Source: Rhodovulum kholense
GTDB taxonomy: Bacteria > Pseudomonadota > Alphaproteobacteria > Rhodobacterales > Rhodobacteraceae
Direction of reading: 5' to 3'
Assembly (NCBI RefSeq): GCF_003053725.1
Contig: NZ_QAYC01000001.1
Coordinates: 310,001 to 374,000, forward strand
DNA length: 64,000 nucleotides
The notes below the pieces were generated by a model. That model did not search any database. It saw nothing but the letters and a program-made list of their open reading frames with translations, and was not told where the DNA came from. Positions 17,031 through 25,399 of this stretch are shown here, piece after piece. Both the position numbers and the translations under genes were made by a program. Position 1 is the first letter of the stretch. Every line of letters begins with the position of its first letter.

Positions 17031-18077
17031 TCAGGCGGCCTCGAAGCTCAGATGCACCTTGACCGCGCGGCTGCGGTCGCCCGCGGCCTCGAAGGCCTCC
17101 TGCGCGTCTTCCAGCGGATAGGTGGCCGTCACCATCGGGCGGACGTCGATCCGGCCCGAGCCGATGGCCGCGACCGCATCGGCGAATTCGGGGTGGAAGC
17201 GGTGGGTGCCGCGCACCTGGATCTCCTTGCCGACGATCAGGTTCAGCGGCACCGGGGTCTCGCCCGCGACGCCGACCTGCACGAGGATGCCGCGCGGACG
17301 CAGCGTGGCGATGGCCTGACCGATGGCGGGGGCGGCGGCCGAGCATTCGAAGACCACGTCGAACTGGCCCTTGTCGGCGCCATAGGGCTCCATCGCGGCC
17401 GGGTCGCGGGCGATGTTGACGATGCGCGTCGCGCCCATCTGCAGCGCGACCTCAAGCGGCCGGTCCTGCAGGTCGGTCACCACCACCTCGGCGGCGCCGC
17501 CTTCGGCCGCCGCGGCCGCGCAAAGCGACCCGATGGGGCCTGCGCCCGTCACCAGCACCGACTTGCCTGTCAGATCGCCCGCGATCCGCCGGGCATGCAG
17601 GCAGACCGCCAGCGGCTCGGAACAGGCGGCCTGGGTCAGCGAGATCCCCTCGGCCACCGGCAGGCATTGCTGGGCACCGATCACGATCCGGTCGCGGAAC
17701 AACCCCTGTTCATGGGGGAAGCGCATGGCCGAGCCGCGAAAGCGCATCTCGAGGCAGTGGTTGAACATGCCTTGCTGGCAGTAAATGCAGCTGCCGCAGG
17801 GTTGCGAGGGGTTCAGCGCCACCATTTGCCCCTCGGCCAGCCCGGTCACGCCGGCGCCAAGCGCGATCACCGTGCCTGCCGCCTCGTGGCCCAGCACGAT
17901 CGGTTCGCGCACCCGGACCGGGCCGAAGCCGCCATCGTGGTAGTAATGCAGATCCGACCCGCAGATCCCGCCCGCGCCGACCGCGACCAGCACCTCGCCG
18001 GGGCCGGGACCCTCCAGCGGCAGGGTCTCGATGCGGATGTCGTGGGGGGCGTGCAGGCGGCAGACGCGGGTGTCCAT
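17031..18077 (-). CDS. Zinc-dependent alcohol dehydrogenase, L-idonate 5-dehydrogenase-like
   Basis: 348-residue medium-chain dehydrogenase. Catalytic zinc ligands Cys39 (GGICGSDLHYY) and His64-Glu65 (LGHEAAG); structural zinc cysteines 94, 97, 100 and 108 (PSQPCGSCIYCQQG). The segment MRFRGSAMRFPHEQGLFRD and the end closely follow E. coli IdnD (MRFFGSAMYFPHVDGG, from memory). Likely oxidises or reduces the C5 (or equivalent) hydroxyl of a hexonate. It starts nine bases after the TRAP large permease and shares its operon. The true substrate may be another aldonate. Confidence 0.85.
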   Translation of the reverse strand: MDTRVCRLHAPHDIRIETLPLEGPGPGEVLVAVGAGGICGSDLHYYHDGGFGPVRVREPIVLGHEAAGTVIALGAGVTGLAEGQMVALNPSQPCGSCIYCQQGMFNHCLEMRFRGSAMRFPHEQGLFRDRIVIGAQQCLPVAEGISLTQAACSEPLAVCLHARRIAGDLTGKSVLVTGAGPIGSLCAAAAAEGGAAEVVVTDLQDRPLEVALQMGATRIVNIARDPAAMEPYGADKGQFDVVFECSAAAPAIGQAIATLRPRGILVQVGVAGETPVPLNLIVGKEIQVRGTHRFHPEFADAVAAIGSGRIDVRPMVTATYPLEDAQEAFEAAGDRSRAVKVHLSFEAA

Positions 18078-18086
18078 GGAAAGCTC

Positions 18087-19364
18087 CTACGGGATCAGGA
18101 CGGAAGGCAGCCAGGTCGCGATGGCGGGCACGTAGGACACGAGCAGCAGCACCGCGATATTGGTTGCGAGGAAGGGCAGGATGGCGATCACCACCGGCGT
18201 CAGCGGCAGCCGGGCGATGCCCGCGCAGACGAAGAGGCAGACGCCGACCGGCGGAGTGGTCAACCCGATCATCAGGTTCAGGACCGCGAAGGTCGCGAAA
18301 TGCAGCGGGTCGATGCCGACCGCCTGCGCCAGCGACAGAAGCGGCACGAAGAGGATGATGAGGGCCGCGATGGTCTCCATGAACATGCCGACGAAAAGCA
18401 GCAGCAGGTTGATGATGAGGATGACCAGGAACTTGTTGTCGGTGATCGACAGCACGCCCTGGGCGATGGCCTGGGGAATGCGCTCCGACACCAGAATCCA
18501 GCCGAAGACATTGGCAAAACCCACCAGCGCCAGGATGCCGGCCGAGGCGACGGCGCTGTCGACGATCACCTTCGGCACCCGGGCGAGCGGCAGGTCGCGA
18601 TAGACAAAGCAGCCCACGATCACGGCATAGACGCTGGCCACCACGGCGGTCTCGGTGGGTGTCGCGAGGCCCGAGAGCAGGCCGTAGATGATCAGGAAGG
18701 TCATGGCGATGGCCCAGATCGCGCCGCCGAAGCTTCGGGCGACCTCGCCGAAGCCCTGCCAGGGCTGGCGCGGGAAGTTCTTGCGCCGGGCGATGACATA
18801 GGCCGTCACCATCATGGCAAGACCCATCAGGATGCCGGGCACGGCGCCCGCGAGGAACATCTTGCCGACCGAAATCCCCGACAGCGCGCCGACGATGATC
18901 ATCGGCACCGAAGGCGGGATGATCGGCCCGACGGTCGAGGAGGCGGCGGTGACCGCGGCCGAATAATCGGCCGGATAGCCCGCCTTCTTCATGCCGGGGA
19001 TCATCACGCCGCCGATCGAGGCGGCATCGGCGACCGCGGTGCCGGTGATGCCGCCGAACAGCATCGAGGCCGCGATATTGGTCAGGCCCAGCCCACCGCG
19101 GATCCAGCCGACGAGGGCATTGGCAAAGCGCACAATGCGGTTGGTGATGCCGCCCTGGTTCATCAGGTTGCCCGCCAGGATGAACCCCGGGATCGACAGC
19201 AGCACGAACACGTCCATGCCCGCATACATCTTCTGCGGCATGACGACGGGCGGGATCCCCGCCAGCAGCAGATAGCCCAGCGACGACAGCCCCAGCGTGA
19301 CCGCGACCGGAATGCCGACGACCAGACCGCCGACGAAGATACCGAAAAGAACCCAGACCTCCAT
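18087..19364 (-). CDS. dctM: TRAP transporter large permease (DctM), second system
   Basis: 425 residues, standard DctM length, with FVLLSIPGFILAGNLMNQGG, AAASSTVGPIIPPSVPMIIV, FVGMFMETIAALIILFVPLL and LNLMIGLTTPPVGVCLFVCA. The set resembles the DctM of sugar-acid TRAP systems (YiaN/UehC-like). The start overlaps the dctQ stop by one base (TGATG). Transport subunit in the inner membrane. Confidence 0.92.
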   Translation of the reverse strand: MEVWVLFGIFVGGLVVGIPVAVTLGLSSLGYLLLAGIPPVVMPQKMYAGMDVFVLLSIPGFILAGNLMNQGGITNRIVRFANALVGWIRGGLGLTNIAASMLFGGITGTAVADAASIGGVMIPGMKKAGYPADYSAAVTAASSTVGPIIPPSVPMIIVGALSGISVGKMFLAGAVPGILMGLAMMVTAYVIARRKNFPRQPWQGFGEVARSFGGAIWAIAMTFLIIYGLLSGLATPTETAVVASVYAVIVGCFVYRDLPLARVPKVIVDSAVASAGILALVGFANVFGWILVSERIPQAIAQGVLSITDNKFLVILIINLLLLFVGMFMETIAALIILFVPLLSLAQAVGIDPLHFATFAVLNLMIGLTTPPVGVCLFVCAGIARLPLTPVVIAILPFLATNIAVLLLVSYVPAIATWLPSVLIP

Positions 19365-19870
19365 CAGATCTCCTCGGCCTTCTCGGGCGTGCCATCCTCG
19401 GTGCCGGTCAGCATGCCCAGCACGCGCAGAGCGGCAAAAAGCGCCAGCAGCGCCAGCATCAGGAACACGGTGAGATGCACATAGCTCATGGTCAGCCCCA
19501 GCGCGGGCGAGCTTTGCATCCGCCCGATGCTGACGAAGCGCCAGGCATGGGGCAGCAGATAAAGCGCAAGCCCGCCGGTCGCGAGCGCCGAGACCAGCCG
19601 CAGCCGCCAGGGCCAGCGCCCGGGCAGAACCTCGCAGACGATGTCGACATTGACCATATCGCCGGTCCGCAGCGACAGTCCCGCGCCGAAGGCGATCAGG
19701 AACAACAGCGCGAAGCGGGTCAGTTCCTCGGTCCAGACGGGCGAGCTGCCTAAGCTGCGGCCGACCACCTGGATCAGCACGGCGCCGATCAGCACGGCGA
19801 AGGACAGCCCGACGCCGACCCGGGCAAGGGCGGTGACGGTCGAAATGAAGCGCTCTGTCTTGGTGGGCAT
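19364..19870 (-). CDS. dctQ: TRAP transporter small permease (DctQ), second system
   Basis: 168 residues with four hydrophobic helices; the conserved block SPVWTEELTRFALLFLIAFG followed by GLSLRTGDMVNVDIV is typical DctQ. A charged tail (TGTEDGTPEKAEEI) ends the protein. It overlaps dctM by one base and is separated from dctP by a 137-base spacer with a strong hairpin. Confidence 0.9.
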   Translation of the reverse strand: MPTKTERFISTVTALARVGVGLSFAVLIGAVLIQVVGRSLGSSPVWTEELTRFALLFLIAFGAGLSLRTGDMVNVDIVCEVLPGRWPWRLRLVSALATGGLALYLLPHAWRFVSIGRMQSSPALGLTMSYVHLTVFLMLALLALFAALRVLGMLTGTEDGTPEKAEEI

Positions 19871-19893
19871 GGGGCCTCTGGCTTTCGGGGAAG

Positions 19894-19924
19894 CCGGCCG
19901 GGCCCCTCGGGCGGGTCCGGCCGG
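19894..19924. terminator. Intergenic stem-loop between second dctP and dctQ
   Basis: Inverted repeat CCGGCCGGGCCC / GGGTCCGGCCGG (19894-19905 and 19913-19924), 12 pairs with one G-U, loop of seven bases. It mirrors the hairpin in the first TRAP operon at the same place. A 10-base direct repeat ACTCGTTACG lies just beside it (19929-19938 and 19944-19953). Probably an mRNA-stabilising hairpin downstream of dctP. Confidence 0.6.
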
Positions 19925-20007
19925 TCCAACTCGTTACGGGTCCACTCGTTACGAAACACGAGACCGCGCACGACGCGTGTCAGCGAAGGCGGGTCACAGG
20001 ACGCGGG

Positions 20008-20985
20008 TCATTGGCCGAAGATCTCTTCGGCGATGGGGCGGATCTCGTCGCTGACATTGGCCAGAACCGCTTCCTTGGCCTTGGCGGCGAAGGCCGCGTT
20101 GTCGACCTCGACGAAGGTCATGCCGTGCTCTTCCAGCCAGGCGCGGTCGTCGGCGAGGCTCTGCTCGAACAGCTCGCGCTCATAGGCCTGGGCGCGCTTG
20201 GCGGCTTCCATCACCGCGGCCTGATCCTCGGCCGAAAGCTTGGCCCAGGTCAGTTCCGAAATGGTCAGGTAGATCCAGGACCGCACATGGTCGGTGAGGT
20301 TGACGTATTTCTGCACCTCGTTGAAATTCGCCGACCGGATCAGCGCCAGCGGGTTTTCCTGCCCGTCGATGGTGCCGTTCTGCAGCGAGGTGAAAACCTC
20401 CGAGAAGGCCATCGGCGTCGGCTGGGCGCCGAGCGACTTCCAGACATCGACGAAAAGCGGCACGTTCGGCACCCGCATCTTCAGCCCGTTCAGATCGTCG
20501 GGGCTCTTGATCGGGCGGTTCGAGGTCAGCTCGCGCGCGCCGCGGGCGAAATAGGTGATCGGGCGGATCTGGGCGCGTTCGACGATCTGCGCCTCGATCT
20601 TCTTGCCGATCTCGCCCGAGGCAACCTCGTCCATGTGCTCGATCGAGCCATAGGCATAGGGCAGGGCCAGAAGGGCGGCCATCGGCGCCCAGTTCTGCAG
20701 GCTTTCGCCGGTGATCGTCATGTCGACGGTGCCCAGCTGCATGCCGTTGATCAGGTCGATTTCCTTGCCGAGGCTTTCGTTCGGATAGACCTCGACCGCA
20801 ATCCGCCCGTCGGTCAGCGCCGACAGCTCTTCACCGAATTTCAGCGAGGCCTTGTGCCAGGGATTGTCCTCGTTGGCGAGATGGCCGAGCTTCAGCGTGA
20901 TCTCCTGCGCCATGGCCGGTGCGGCGGCAAGCCCCGCGATCAGCGCGGCGGCCGCAAGGCCGGGCAGTTTCCAAGCGGTTGTCAT
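20008..20985 (-). CDS. dctP: TRAP transporter periplasmic solute-binding protein (DctP), second system
   Basis: 325 residues from the ATG at 20985 (ribosome site AGGAGGAG). A Sec signal peptide ends in APAMAQ near residue 25, followed by the DctP core: KLGHLANEDNPWHKASLKFG, NGLKMRVPNVPLFVDVWKSL, MAFSEVFTSLQNGTIDGQEN. The Arg in KMRVP and the Asn/Glu in DGQENPL are the family's ligand residues. The pattern resembles binding proteins for glucuronate, mannonate and related acids. The start overlaps the upstream regulator stop (ATGA), so regulator and transporter share a transcript. Confidence 0.9.
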   Translation of the reverse strand: MTTAWKLPGLAAAALIAGLAAAPAMAQEITLKLGHLANEDNPWHKASLKFGEELSALTDGRIAVEVYPNESLGKEIDLINGMQLGTVDMTITGESLQNWAPMAALLALPYAYGSIEHMDEVASGEIGKKIEAQIVERAQIRPITYFARGARELTSNRPIKSPDDLNGLKMRVPNVPLFVDVWKSLGAQPTPMAFSEVFTSLQNGTIDGQENPLALIRSANFNEVQKYVNLTDHVRSWIYLTISELTWAKLSAEDQAAVMEAAKRAQAYERELFEQSLADDRAWLEEHGMTFVEVDNAAFAAKAKEAVLANVSDEIRPIAEEIFGQ

Positions 20986-21740
20986 GTGGGATCTCCTCCT
21001 GTGACGTCGGTAAGGGGGTCTGGCTCGCTCGCGGCGCTTTCGAAGAGACCGTCGAAAAAGCCGGGATTCTCGGCCGCGATGGCGGGCAGGTCGTTCAGGA
21101 TCTCGCGCAGATGGGCCCGGGTCGCGGCCTCGGCGGCGGCCACGTCGCCTGCGGCGATGCCATCGACGATGGCGGTGTGCTGGGCGATGAGCTTGTCCAC
21201 CGGAAACCGCCCCAGCGCCAGGAACCGCACCCGGTCCATCTGCGACTTGAGCCCTTCCAGCAGCTTCCACGCGCCGGACTTGCCCGCGCCCTCGGCCAAG
21301 GTCCGGTGAAACACCTCGTCCAGCTGGATGAAGTCGCGGGGCGCGGTTTCGACCACGGCGGCCTGCCGGTCGATCTGGGCGCGGAGCCGCGCGATCAGCG
21401 CCGGGTCGGGGCGCCGCGCCAGCAGCCGGACGATGTCGGCCTCGATGGCCTCGCGCACGAAGCGCGCGTCCAGCACCGAGGAAATGGCGATGGTGGTCAC
21501 CAGGCTGCCGCGCTGCGGAAGGATCGACAGCAGCCCCTGTTCGGAAAGCTTGATGAAGGCCTCGCGCACCGGCTGGCGGCTGACCGCGCAGCTGCGCGCG
21601 ATCTCGGCCTCGGACAGCCGGTCGCCGGGCTTCAGGTCGTTGCGGATGATCCGGAGACGCAGGAAGCGGTGCAACTGCGGGGTGATCGGACGCGCCGGGT
21701 CAAGCACGCATCCCACCGCCCTCTCGATGTGCTCGTCCAT
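20982..21740 (-). CDS. GntR-family (FCD) transcriptional regulator, UxuR/ExuR-like
   Basis: 252 residues: winged helix at about 20-85 (IIRNDLKPGDRLSEAEIARS, VSRQPVREAFIKLSEQGLL) and an FCD ligand domain with FIQLDEVFHRTLAEGAGKSG and AQHTAIVDGIAAGD. Divergent from uxuA with a 103-base spacer, and first gene of the minus-strand TRAP operon. Family members of this type respond to hexuronate or hexonate acids; it likely controls both its own operon and uxuA. Confidence 0.88.
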   Translation of the reverse strand: MDEHIERAVGCVLDPARPITPQLHRFLRLRIIRNDLKPGDRLSEAEIARSCAVSRQPVREAFIKLSEQGLLSILPQRGSLVTTIAISSVLDARFVREAIEADIVRLLARRPDPALIARLRAQIDRQAAVVETAPRDFIQLDEVFHRTLAEGAGKSGAWKLLEGLKSQMDRVRFLALGRFPVDKLIAQHTAIVDGIAAGDVAAAEAATRAHLREILNDLPAIAAENPGFFDGLFESAASEPDPLTDVTGGDPT

Positions 21741-21768
21741 GATTCGCCTCCCCTCCGGCTCTGAGCTA

Positions 21769-21783
21769 CCATACTGCCATACT
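21769..21783. promoter_or_regulatory. Putative operator with CCATACT direct repeats
   Basis: CCATACT occurs twice (21769-21775 and 21777-21783), eight bases apart, in the 103-base spacer between the divergent GntR gene and uxuA. It differs from the TGGTATACCA sites of the first island, suggesting separate control of the two islands. Confidence 0.35.
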
Positions 21784-21843
21784 AGTCAGCAATCGTCCCG
21801 GCTGCTAAACGGAACCCGAAACGCGACTCGGAAAGGCGATGCG

Positions 21844-23052
21844 ATGCGGCAGACATGGCGGTGGTTCGGCCCCAGGGACCTGGTCTCGATCGACGACGTG
21901 CGGCAGGCGGGGGCCGTGGGTGTCGTCTCGGCCTTGCACCATGTGCCGACCGGCGCGGTCTGGACCCCCGACGAGATCGCCCGGCGCCAGGCCGAGATCG
22001 CCACCATGAAGGACGGCACGCCTTCGACCCTGACCTGGGACGTGGTCGAAAGCCTGCCCGTTTCCGAGGACATCAAGAAGCAGAAGGGCGACTGGCGCGC
22101 CCATATCGATGCCTATCGCGACAGCCTGCGCCACCTCGCCGCCGCGGGCATCGAGGTGATCTGCTACAACTTCATGCCGGTGCTGGACTGGACCCGCACC
22201 GATCTGGCCTGGAAGCGGCCCTCGGGCGCGACCTGCATGCGGTTCGATCTGACCGATTTCGCGGCCTTCGATCTGTTCATCCTCGCCCGTCCGGGGGCGA
22301 CCGACGACTATGAAGAGGCCCTGCAGGCGGCGGCCGAGGCGCGCTTCCGCGCCATGTCGGATGCCGACCGCGATCAACTGGCGGGCAATGTGGTCTTCGG
22401 CCTGCCCGGCGCGGCCGAACGCTTCACGCTGGACGATGTGCGGGCGCATCTGGCCGAATACAGCGGCATCTCCGAAGACCGGCTGCGCGGCCACATGATC
22501 GATTTCCTCTCGGAAGTCGTGCCGCTTGCCGAAGAGCTTGGGCTGAGGCTCTGCTGTCATCCCGACGACCCGCCGGTGCCGCTTCTGGGGCTGCCCCGGA
22601 TCATGTCGACCGAGGCGCAGTATGCGGCGGTGATGCGCGCCGTCGACAGCCCCGCGAACGGCATCACGCTCTGTTCGGGCTCGCTCGGGGCGCGGGCCGA
22701 CAACGATCTGCCCGGCATGATGGACCGGCTGGGCGACCGGGTGCATTTCCTGCACCTGCGCAACGTCACGCGCGAAACCGGCGCGGTGTTCGGGTCGTTC
22801 CACGAGGCCGAGCATCTGGGCGGCGACACCGACATGGTGGCGCTGGTCGAGGCGGCGCTGCGCGAAGAGGCCCGCCGCCGCGCGTCGGGCCGTGCGGACT
22901 GGTCGATCCCGTTCCGCCCCGATCACGGGCAGGACATCCTCGACGATCTCGGCCGCCGCGCCCAGCCGGGCTATCCCTCCATCGGCCGGTTGAAGGGCCT
23001 GGCAGAGCTGCGCGGGATCATCGCCGCACTGGAACCCCGGATCGCGGTCTGA
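21844..23052 (+). CDS. uxuA: Mannonate dehydratase
   Basis: 402-residue cytoplasmic enzyme of the UxuA family (TIM barrel), which dehydrates D-mannonate to 2-keto-3-deoxygluconate. Recognised from the start MRQTWRWFGPRDLVSIDDVR, then GIEVICYNFMPVLDWTRTDL, LRLCCHPDDPPVPLLGLPRI (metal ligands Cys/His), GDRVHFLHLRNV and RPDHGQDILDD near the C-terminus. Length and motifs are intact. It stands alone on the plus strand opposite the second TRAP operon, which likely brings in its substrate or a precursor. Confidence 0.93.
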   Translation: MRQTWRWFGPRDLVSIDDVRQAGAVGVVSALHHVPTGAVWTPDEIARRQAEIATMKDGTPSTLTWDVVESLPVSEDIKKQKGDWRAHIDAYRDSLRHLAAAGIEVICYNFMPVLDWTRTDLAWKRPSGATCMRFDLTDFAAFDLFILARPGATDDYEEALQAAAEARFRAMSDADRDQLAGNVVFGLPGAAERFTLDDVRAHLAEYSGISEDRLRGHMIDFLSEVVPLAEELGLRLCCHPDDPPVPLLGLPRIMSTEAQYAAVMRAVDSPANGITLCSGSLGARADNDLPGMMDRLGDRVHFLHLRNVTRETGAVFGSFHEAEHLGGDTDMVALVEAALREEARRRASGRADWSIPFRPDHGQDILDDLGRRAQPGYPSIGRLKGLAELRGIIAALEPRIAV

Positions 23053-23166
23053 CCGCGCCGGGGGCTCCACAGTTGCCAAACCGGCCGGGTTCGGGCAGTC
23101 TTGACCCAAGGGCGCGCGACGGCGCGCCCGCGACCTGGAATGTCCCGAACCCGGAAAGGGGCAGCG

Positions 23167-23391
23167 GTGGCACGCGAGGACACCGGAGAGGCGGCCCGCC
23201 GGTCGGCGCTGAAACGCGGGCAGGCGGTCGAGGCGCGGCCCGGGCATGACCCCGCAGCCGTAATCCTCGCGGACCCGGCCGGGGCCGATCCCGAACCGGC
23301 GCTCGAGTTGCTGACCGAGGCCGATCTGCCCGAGATCGAGACCCTGGGGCCGATGTCGGCCTTGATGGGGGGTCGCAAGAACGACACCTAA
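23167..23391 (+). pseudogene. Truncated DUF3306-like remnant of a formate dehydrogenase operon
   Basis: Short frame of 74 residues from a GTG, ending LLTEADLPEIETLGPMSALM then GGRKNDT. The block LTEADLP-x-IE-x-L is the hallmark of DUF3306 proteins, which are found in formate dehydrogenase operons, but the conserved C-terminal half after it is missing. The next recognisable sequence is a piece of fdhA, so this fits a deleted locus. A short unrelated protein cannot be excluded. Confidence 0.5.
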
Positions 23392-23397
23392 CTCCTT

Positions 23398-23890
23398 CCC
23401 GCATTGCCACAATTTGAAACCGAAGGGTCGATCAGCGCGTCCAACCGGTCGATCCAGTGGCGCGAGAAGGTGGTCGAGCCGCTCTTCGAGAGCAGGCCTG
23501 ATCACGTGATCAGGCACATGTTCGCCGAGCCGATGTTCAAGCATATCGCGGTCGAGAACGGCGCGCCGAGGATCGAGGACATCACCCGCGGCACCTGAAC
23601 GATAGGCTATACAGTGACCTATCCTAGACAGTTGAAGTTTCACATGAAGGGGGCATGGTGCTGGCCGGATCCCGGGGCGGGCAGATCGCCGTCAAGGCGC
23701 GGGTGCCCTGCCACTTCCAGGGGCGGTTCGAGGGCGCCGACATCGCGGCCGGGCTGCCCGAAGGCACCGGCCCGTTCGTGGTCGGCGAGTCCGGCAGCAT
23801 CGCCTTCAGCTAGGGCTACGACATCGGGACCAACATCCAGGAGAACAAGGTGTCGGTCTGCCGGATCTCGGCGGTGCAAGAGAGGACCAC
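23398..23890 (+). pseudogene. fdhA: Formate dehydrogenase alpha subunit, C-terminal fragments
   Basis: Two pieces of a molybdopterin formate dehydrogenase large subunit. Piece one reads FETEGSISASNRSIQWREKV then EPLFESRPDHVI and IEDITRGT, followed by an in-frame TGA (23596-23598) where relatives have Trp, and TIGYTV with RQLKFHMKG after it. About 300 or more residues are then missing. Piece two, in another frame, reads GGQIAVKARVPCHFQGRFEG then LPEGTGPFVVGESGS, a TAG stop (23811-23813), and GYDIGTNIQENKVSVCRI, the normal C-terminus. The whole N-terminal part with the active site is absent. Clearly non-functional. Confidence 0.85.
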
Positions 23891-23892
23891 GG

Positions 23893-24222
23893 ATGGCAAG
23901 CGCGAAATTCCTGTGCGACGCGGAACGCTGCATCGAATGCAACGCCTGCGGACCGCTTGCAAGAACGCGCACGAAGTGCCCTCGGGCATCAACCACTGCC
24001 GGGTCATCACCCTGCAGGACGGCGAGCCGGGCCAGCGGTCGATCCCGGTCGCCTGCATGCATTGTTCCGACGCGCCCTGCATGGCGGTCTGTCCGGTCGA
24101 CTGCTTCTGCCAGACCGAGGACGGCGTGGTGCTGCAGTCCAAGGAACTGTGCATCGGCTGCGGCAGCTGCTTCTACGCCTGTCCCTTCGGCGCGCCCCAA
24201 TCCCCGCAGGCGGGCAATTTCA
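23893..24222 (+). pseudogene. fdhB: Formate dehydrogenase beta (iron-sulfur) subunit, broken
   Basis: Begins at the ATG at 23893 with KFLCDAERCIECNAC, then loses one base near 23950 (a GTG-type codon reduced to GG) and continues in the next frame as TACKNAHEVPSGIN, VACMHCSDAPCMAVCPVDCF and KELCIGCGSCFYACPFGAPQ. These are the 4Fe-4S ligand clusters of FdhB. The reading stops resembling FdhB after QAGNFN (about 24222), so the C-terminal third is gone and sequence from a different protein follows. Decayed together with fdhA. Confidence 0.87.
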
Positions 24223-24229
24223 ATCGCGA

Positions 24230-25075
24230 TGGCGGCCCGGTTCGGCCGCGGCCTGCCCGCGCCGGGGCTTTTCGGCCAAGCCGAGGCGCTGCTCGCGCTG
24301 GTCGCGGGCCTCGTCGGCAGCGATCTTCTGCTGGCGCGGGGCACCGAGCGTGCCCCCCCGAAGCGCTGGCGGCGCTGACCGCGGCGGTCTGCGAGGGGCT
24401 GGGGCTCGGCCCTCGGATGCGGCTTGTCGATCTTGCCGACCCCGACGCGCTGTCGGAGACGCTTGATGCCCATCGCCCGCCGCCCCGCGCCCCCGCGCCG
24501 GTGCGGTCGCTTGGCGGGCGGCGCGGCTGGCGGCGCGGGTGCTGGCCGGGCCAGAGCGCCGCGCGGGTCCGCCGATCCCGCTGCCGAAGGGCGCGCCCCA
24601 TGGCGCGGTGCGGCTCGACCCCGAGGCCTGGACGCTCTGCCTGTCCCGCGCCGGGCTCTGCACCTCGGGCGCGCTTGGCGACAACCCCGACCGGTTCGAG
24701 CTGCGGGTCCGCGAAGAGGCCTGCCTGCACTGCGGGATCTGCGCGACGGTCTGCCCCGAGGAGGCCATCGCGCTGGTGCCGCAACTCGACCGGCCGGACG
24801 CGGCGCTGAGCCTGCGCGTGCTGAAGGCCGAAGACCCTTATGCCTGCATCGAATGCGGCGCGCCCTTCGGGGTGAAGTCGACGGTCGGGCGCATCGCCGC
24901 CCAGCCGGCCGACCGCCAGCCGATGTTCAGCGGGTCGGACAGGGCCCGGCCGATCCGAATGGGCGACCGTTGCCGGGTCCGGGTGCAGTTCGACGGGCCC
25001 TGCGCGCCCTTCCGCATGGGCGCGCGGCCGCGCCCGCGCACCGCCGCCGACTATCCGCGCGACCCCGAGGACTGA
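24230..25075 (+). pseudogene. Degenerate 4Fe-4S ferredoxin-type protein of a formate dehydrogenase operon
   Basis: The middle part reads LAALTAAVCEGLGLGPRMRL then VDLADPDALSETL in one frame; after a shift near 24510-24535 it continues as LPKGAPHGAVRLDPEAW, GALGDNPDRFELRVREEACL, HCGICATVCPEEAIALVPQL and CIECGAPFGVKSTVGRIA to the stop at 25075. This is the C-terminal half of the ferredoxin-like protein found with formate dehydrogenases. The first cluster motif is damaged (TLCLSRAGLCTSGAL has only two cysteines). The second cluster is intact. No start is evident, and its place after fdhB suggests a rearrangement. Confidence 0.7.
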
Positions 25076-25162
25076 ACCCGCCCCGCGACGCCGCACTTGC
25101 CTCGCCGTGCGGGCTGTTTGAGAACTTCGGCAAGGGGACGTGTTCGGGGAAGGAACGCGGCC

Positions 25163-25399
25163 ATGGCGAAGGGTCTGACCCGCGCGGCGGCGCTGGAGGT
25201 TCTGAAGGCCATCGCCCCGGGCGAGGCCGGGATCGATCTGGTGGCCTGGCATGGCAGCCCCGACCAGATGCGCCGCGCTGGAAAGGCGGGCCGCGGGCCG
25301 CTAGGCTGCGCCCGGGACAGGACGCGGCAACGGGGAGGCACGGCATGGGTGGGGCGCTGGGACTGGATCTGGGAACCTCGGGGCTGCGCGCCCTGCTGA
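25163..25399 (+). CDS. Short uncharacterised frame upstream of xylB
   Basis: ATG at 25163 with a GGGGAAGGAA ribosome site opens a 78-codon frame. The first 40 residues (MAKGLTRAAALEVLKAIAPG and EAGIDLVAWHGSPDQMRRAG) look protein-like; the rest is basic and out of character and overlaps the xylB start in another frame. It may be the front end of a gene truncated with the neighbouring formate dehydrogenase remnants. I do not recognise the family. Confidence 0.3.
   Translation: MAKGLTRAAALEVLKAIAPGEAGIDLVAWHGSPDQMRRAGKAGRGPLGCARDRTRQRGGTAWVGRWDWIWEPRGCAPC

Noticed and set aside
15534-19484. Very long plus-strand open frame of about 1300 codons
   Set aside because: It lies antisense to galM, idnD and dctM, all with clear motifs; its product is His/Arg/Gly-rich with no recognisable domain. 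GC bias suppresses stops opposite real genes.
23596-23598. In-frame TGA within fdhA sequence as a selenocysteine codon
   Set aside because: It falls near the middle/C-terminal part where relatives have Trp (RGT-W-TIGYT), not at the active-site Sec/Cys, and the gene is otherwise deleted and frameshifted, so it is a nonsense mutation.
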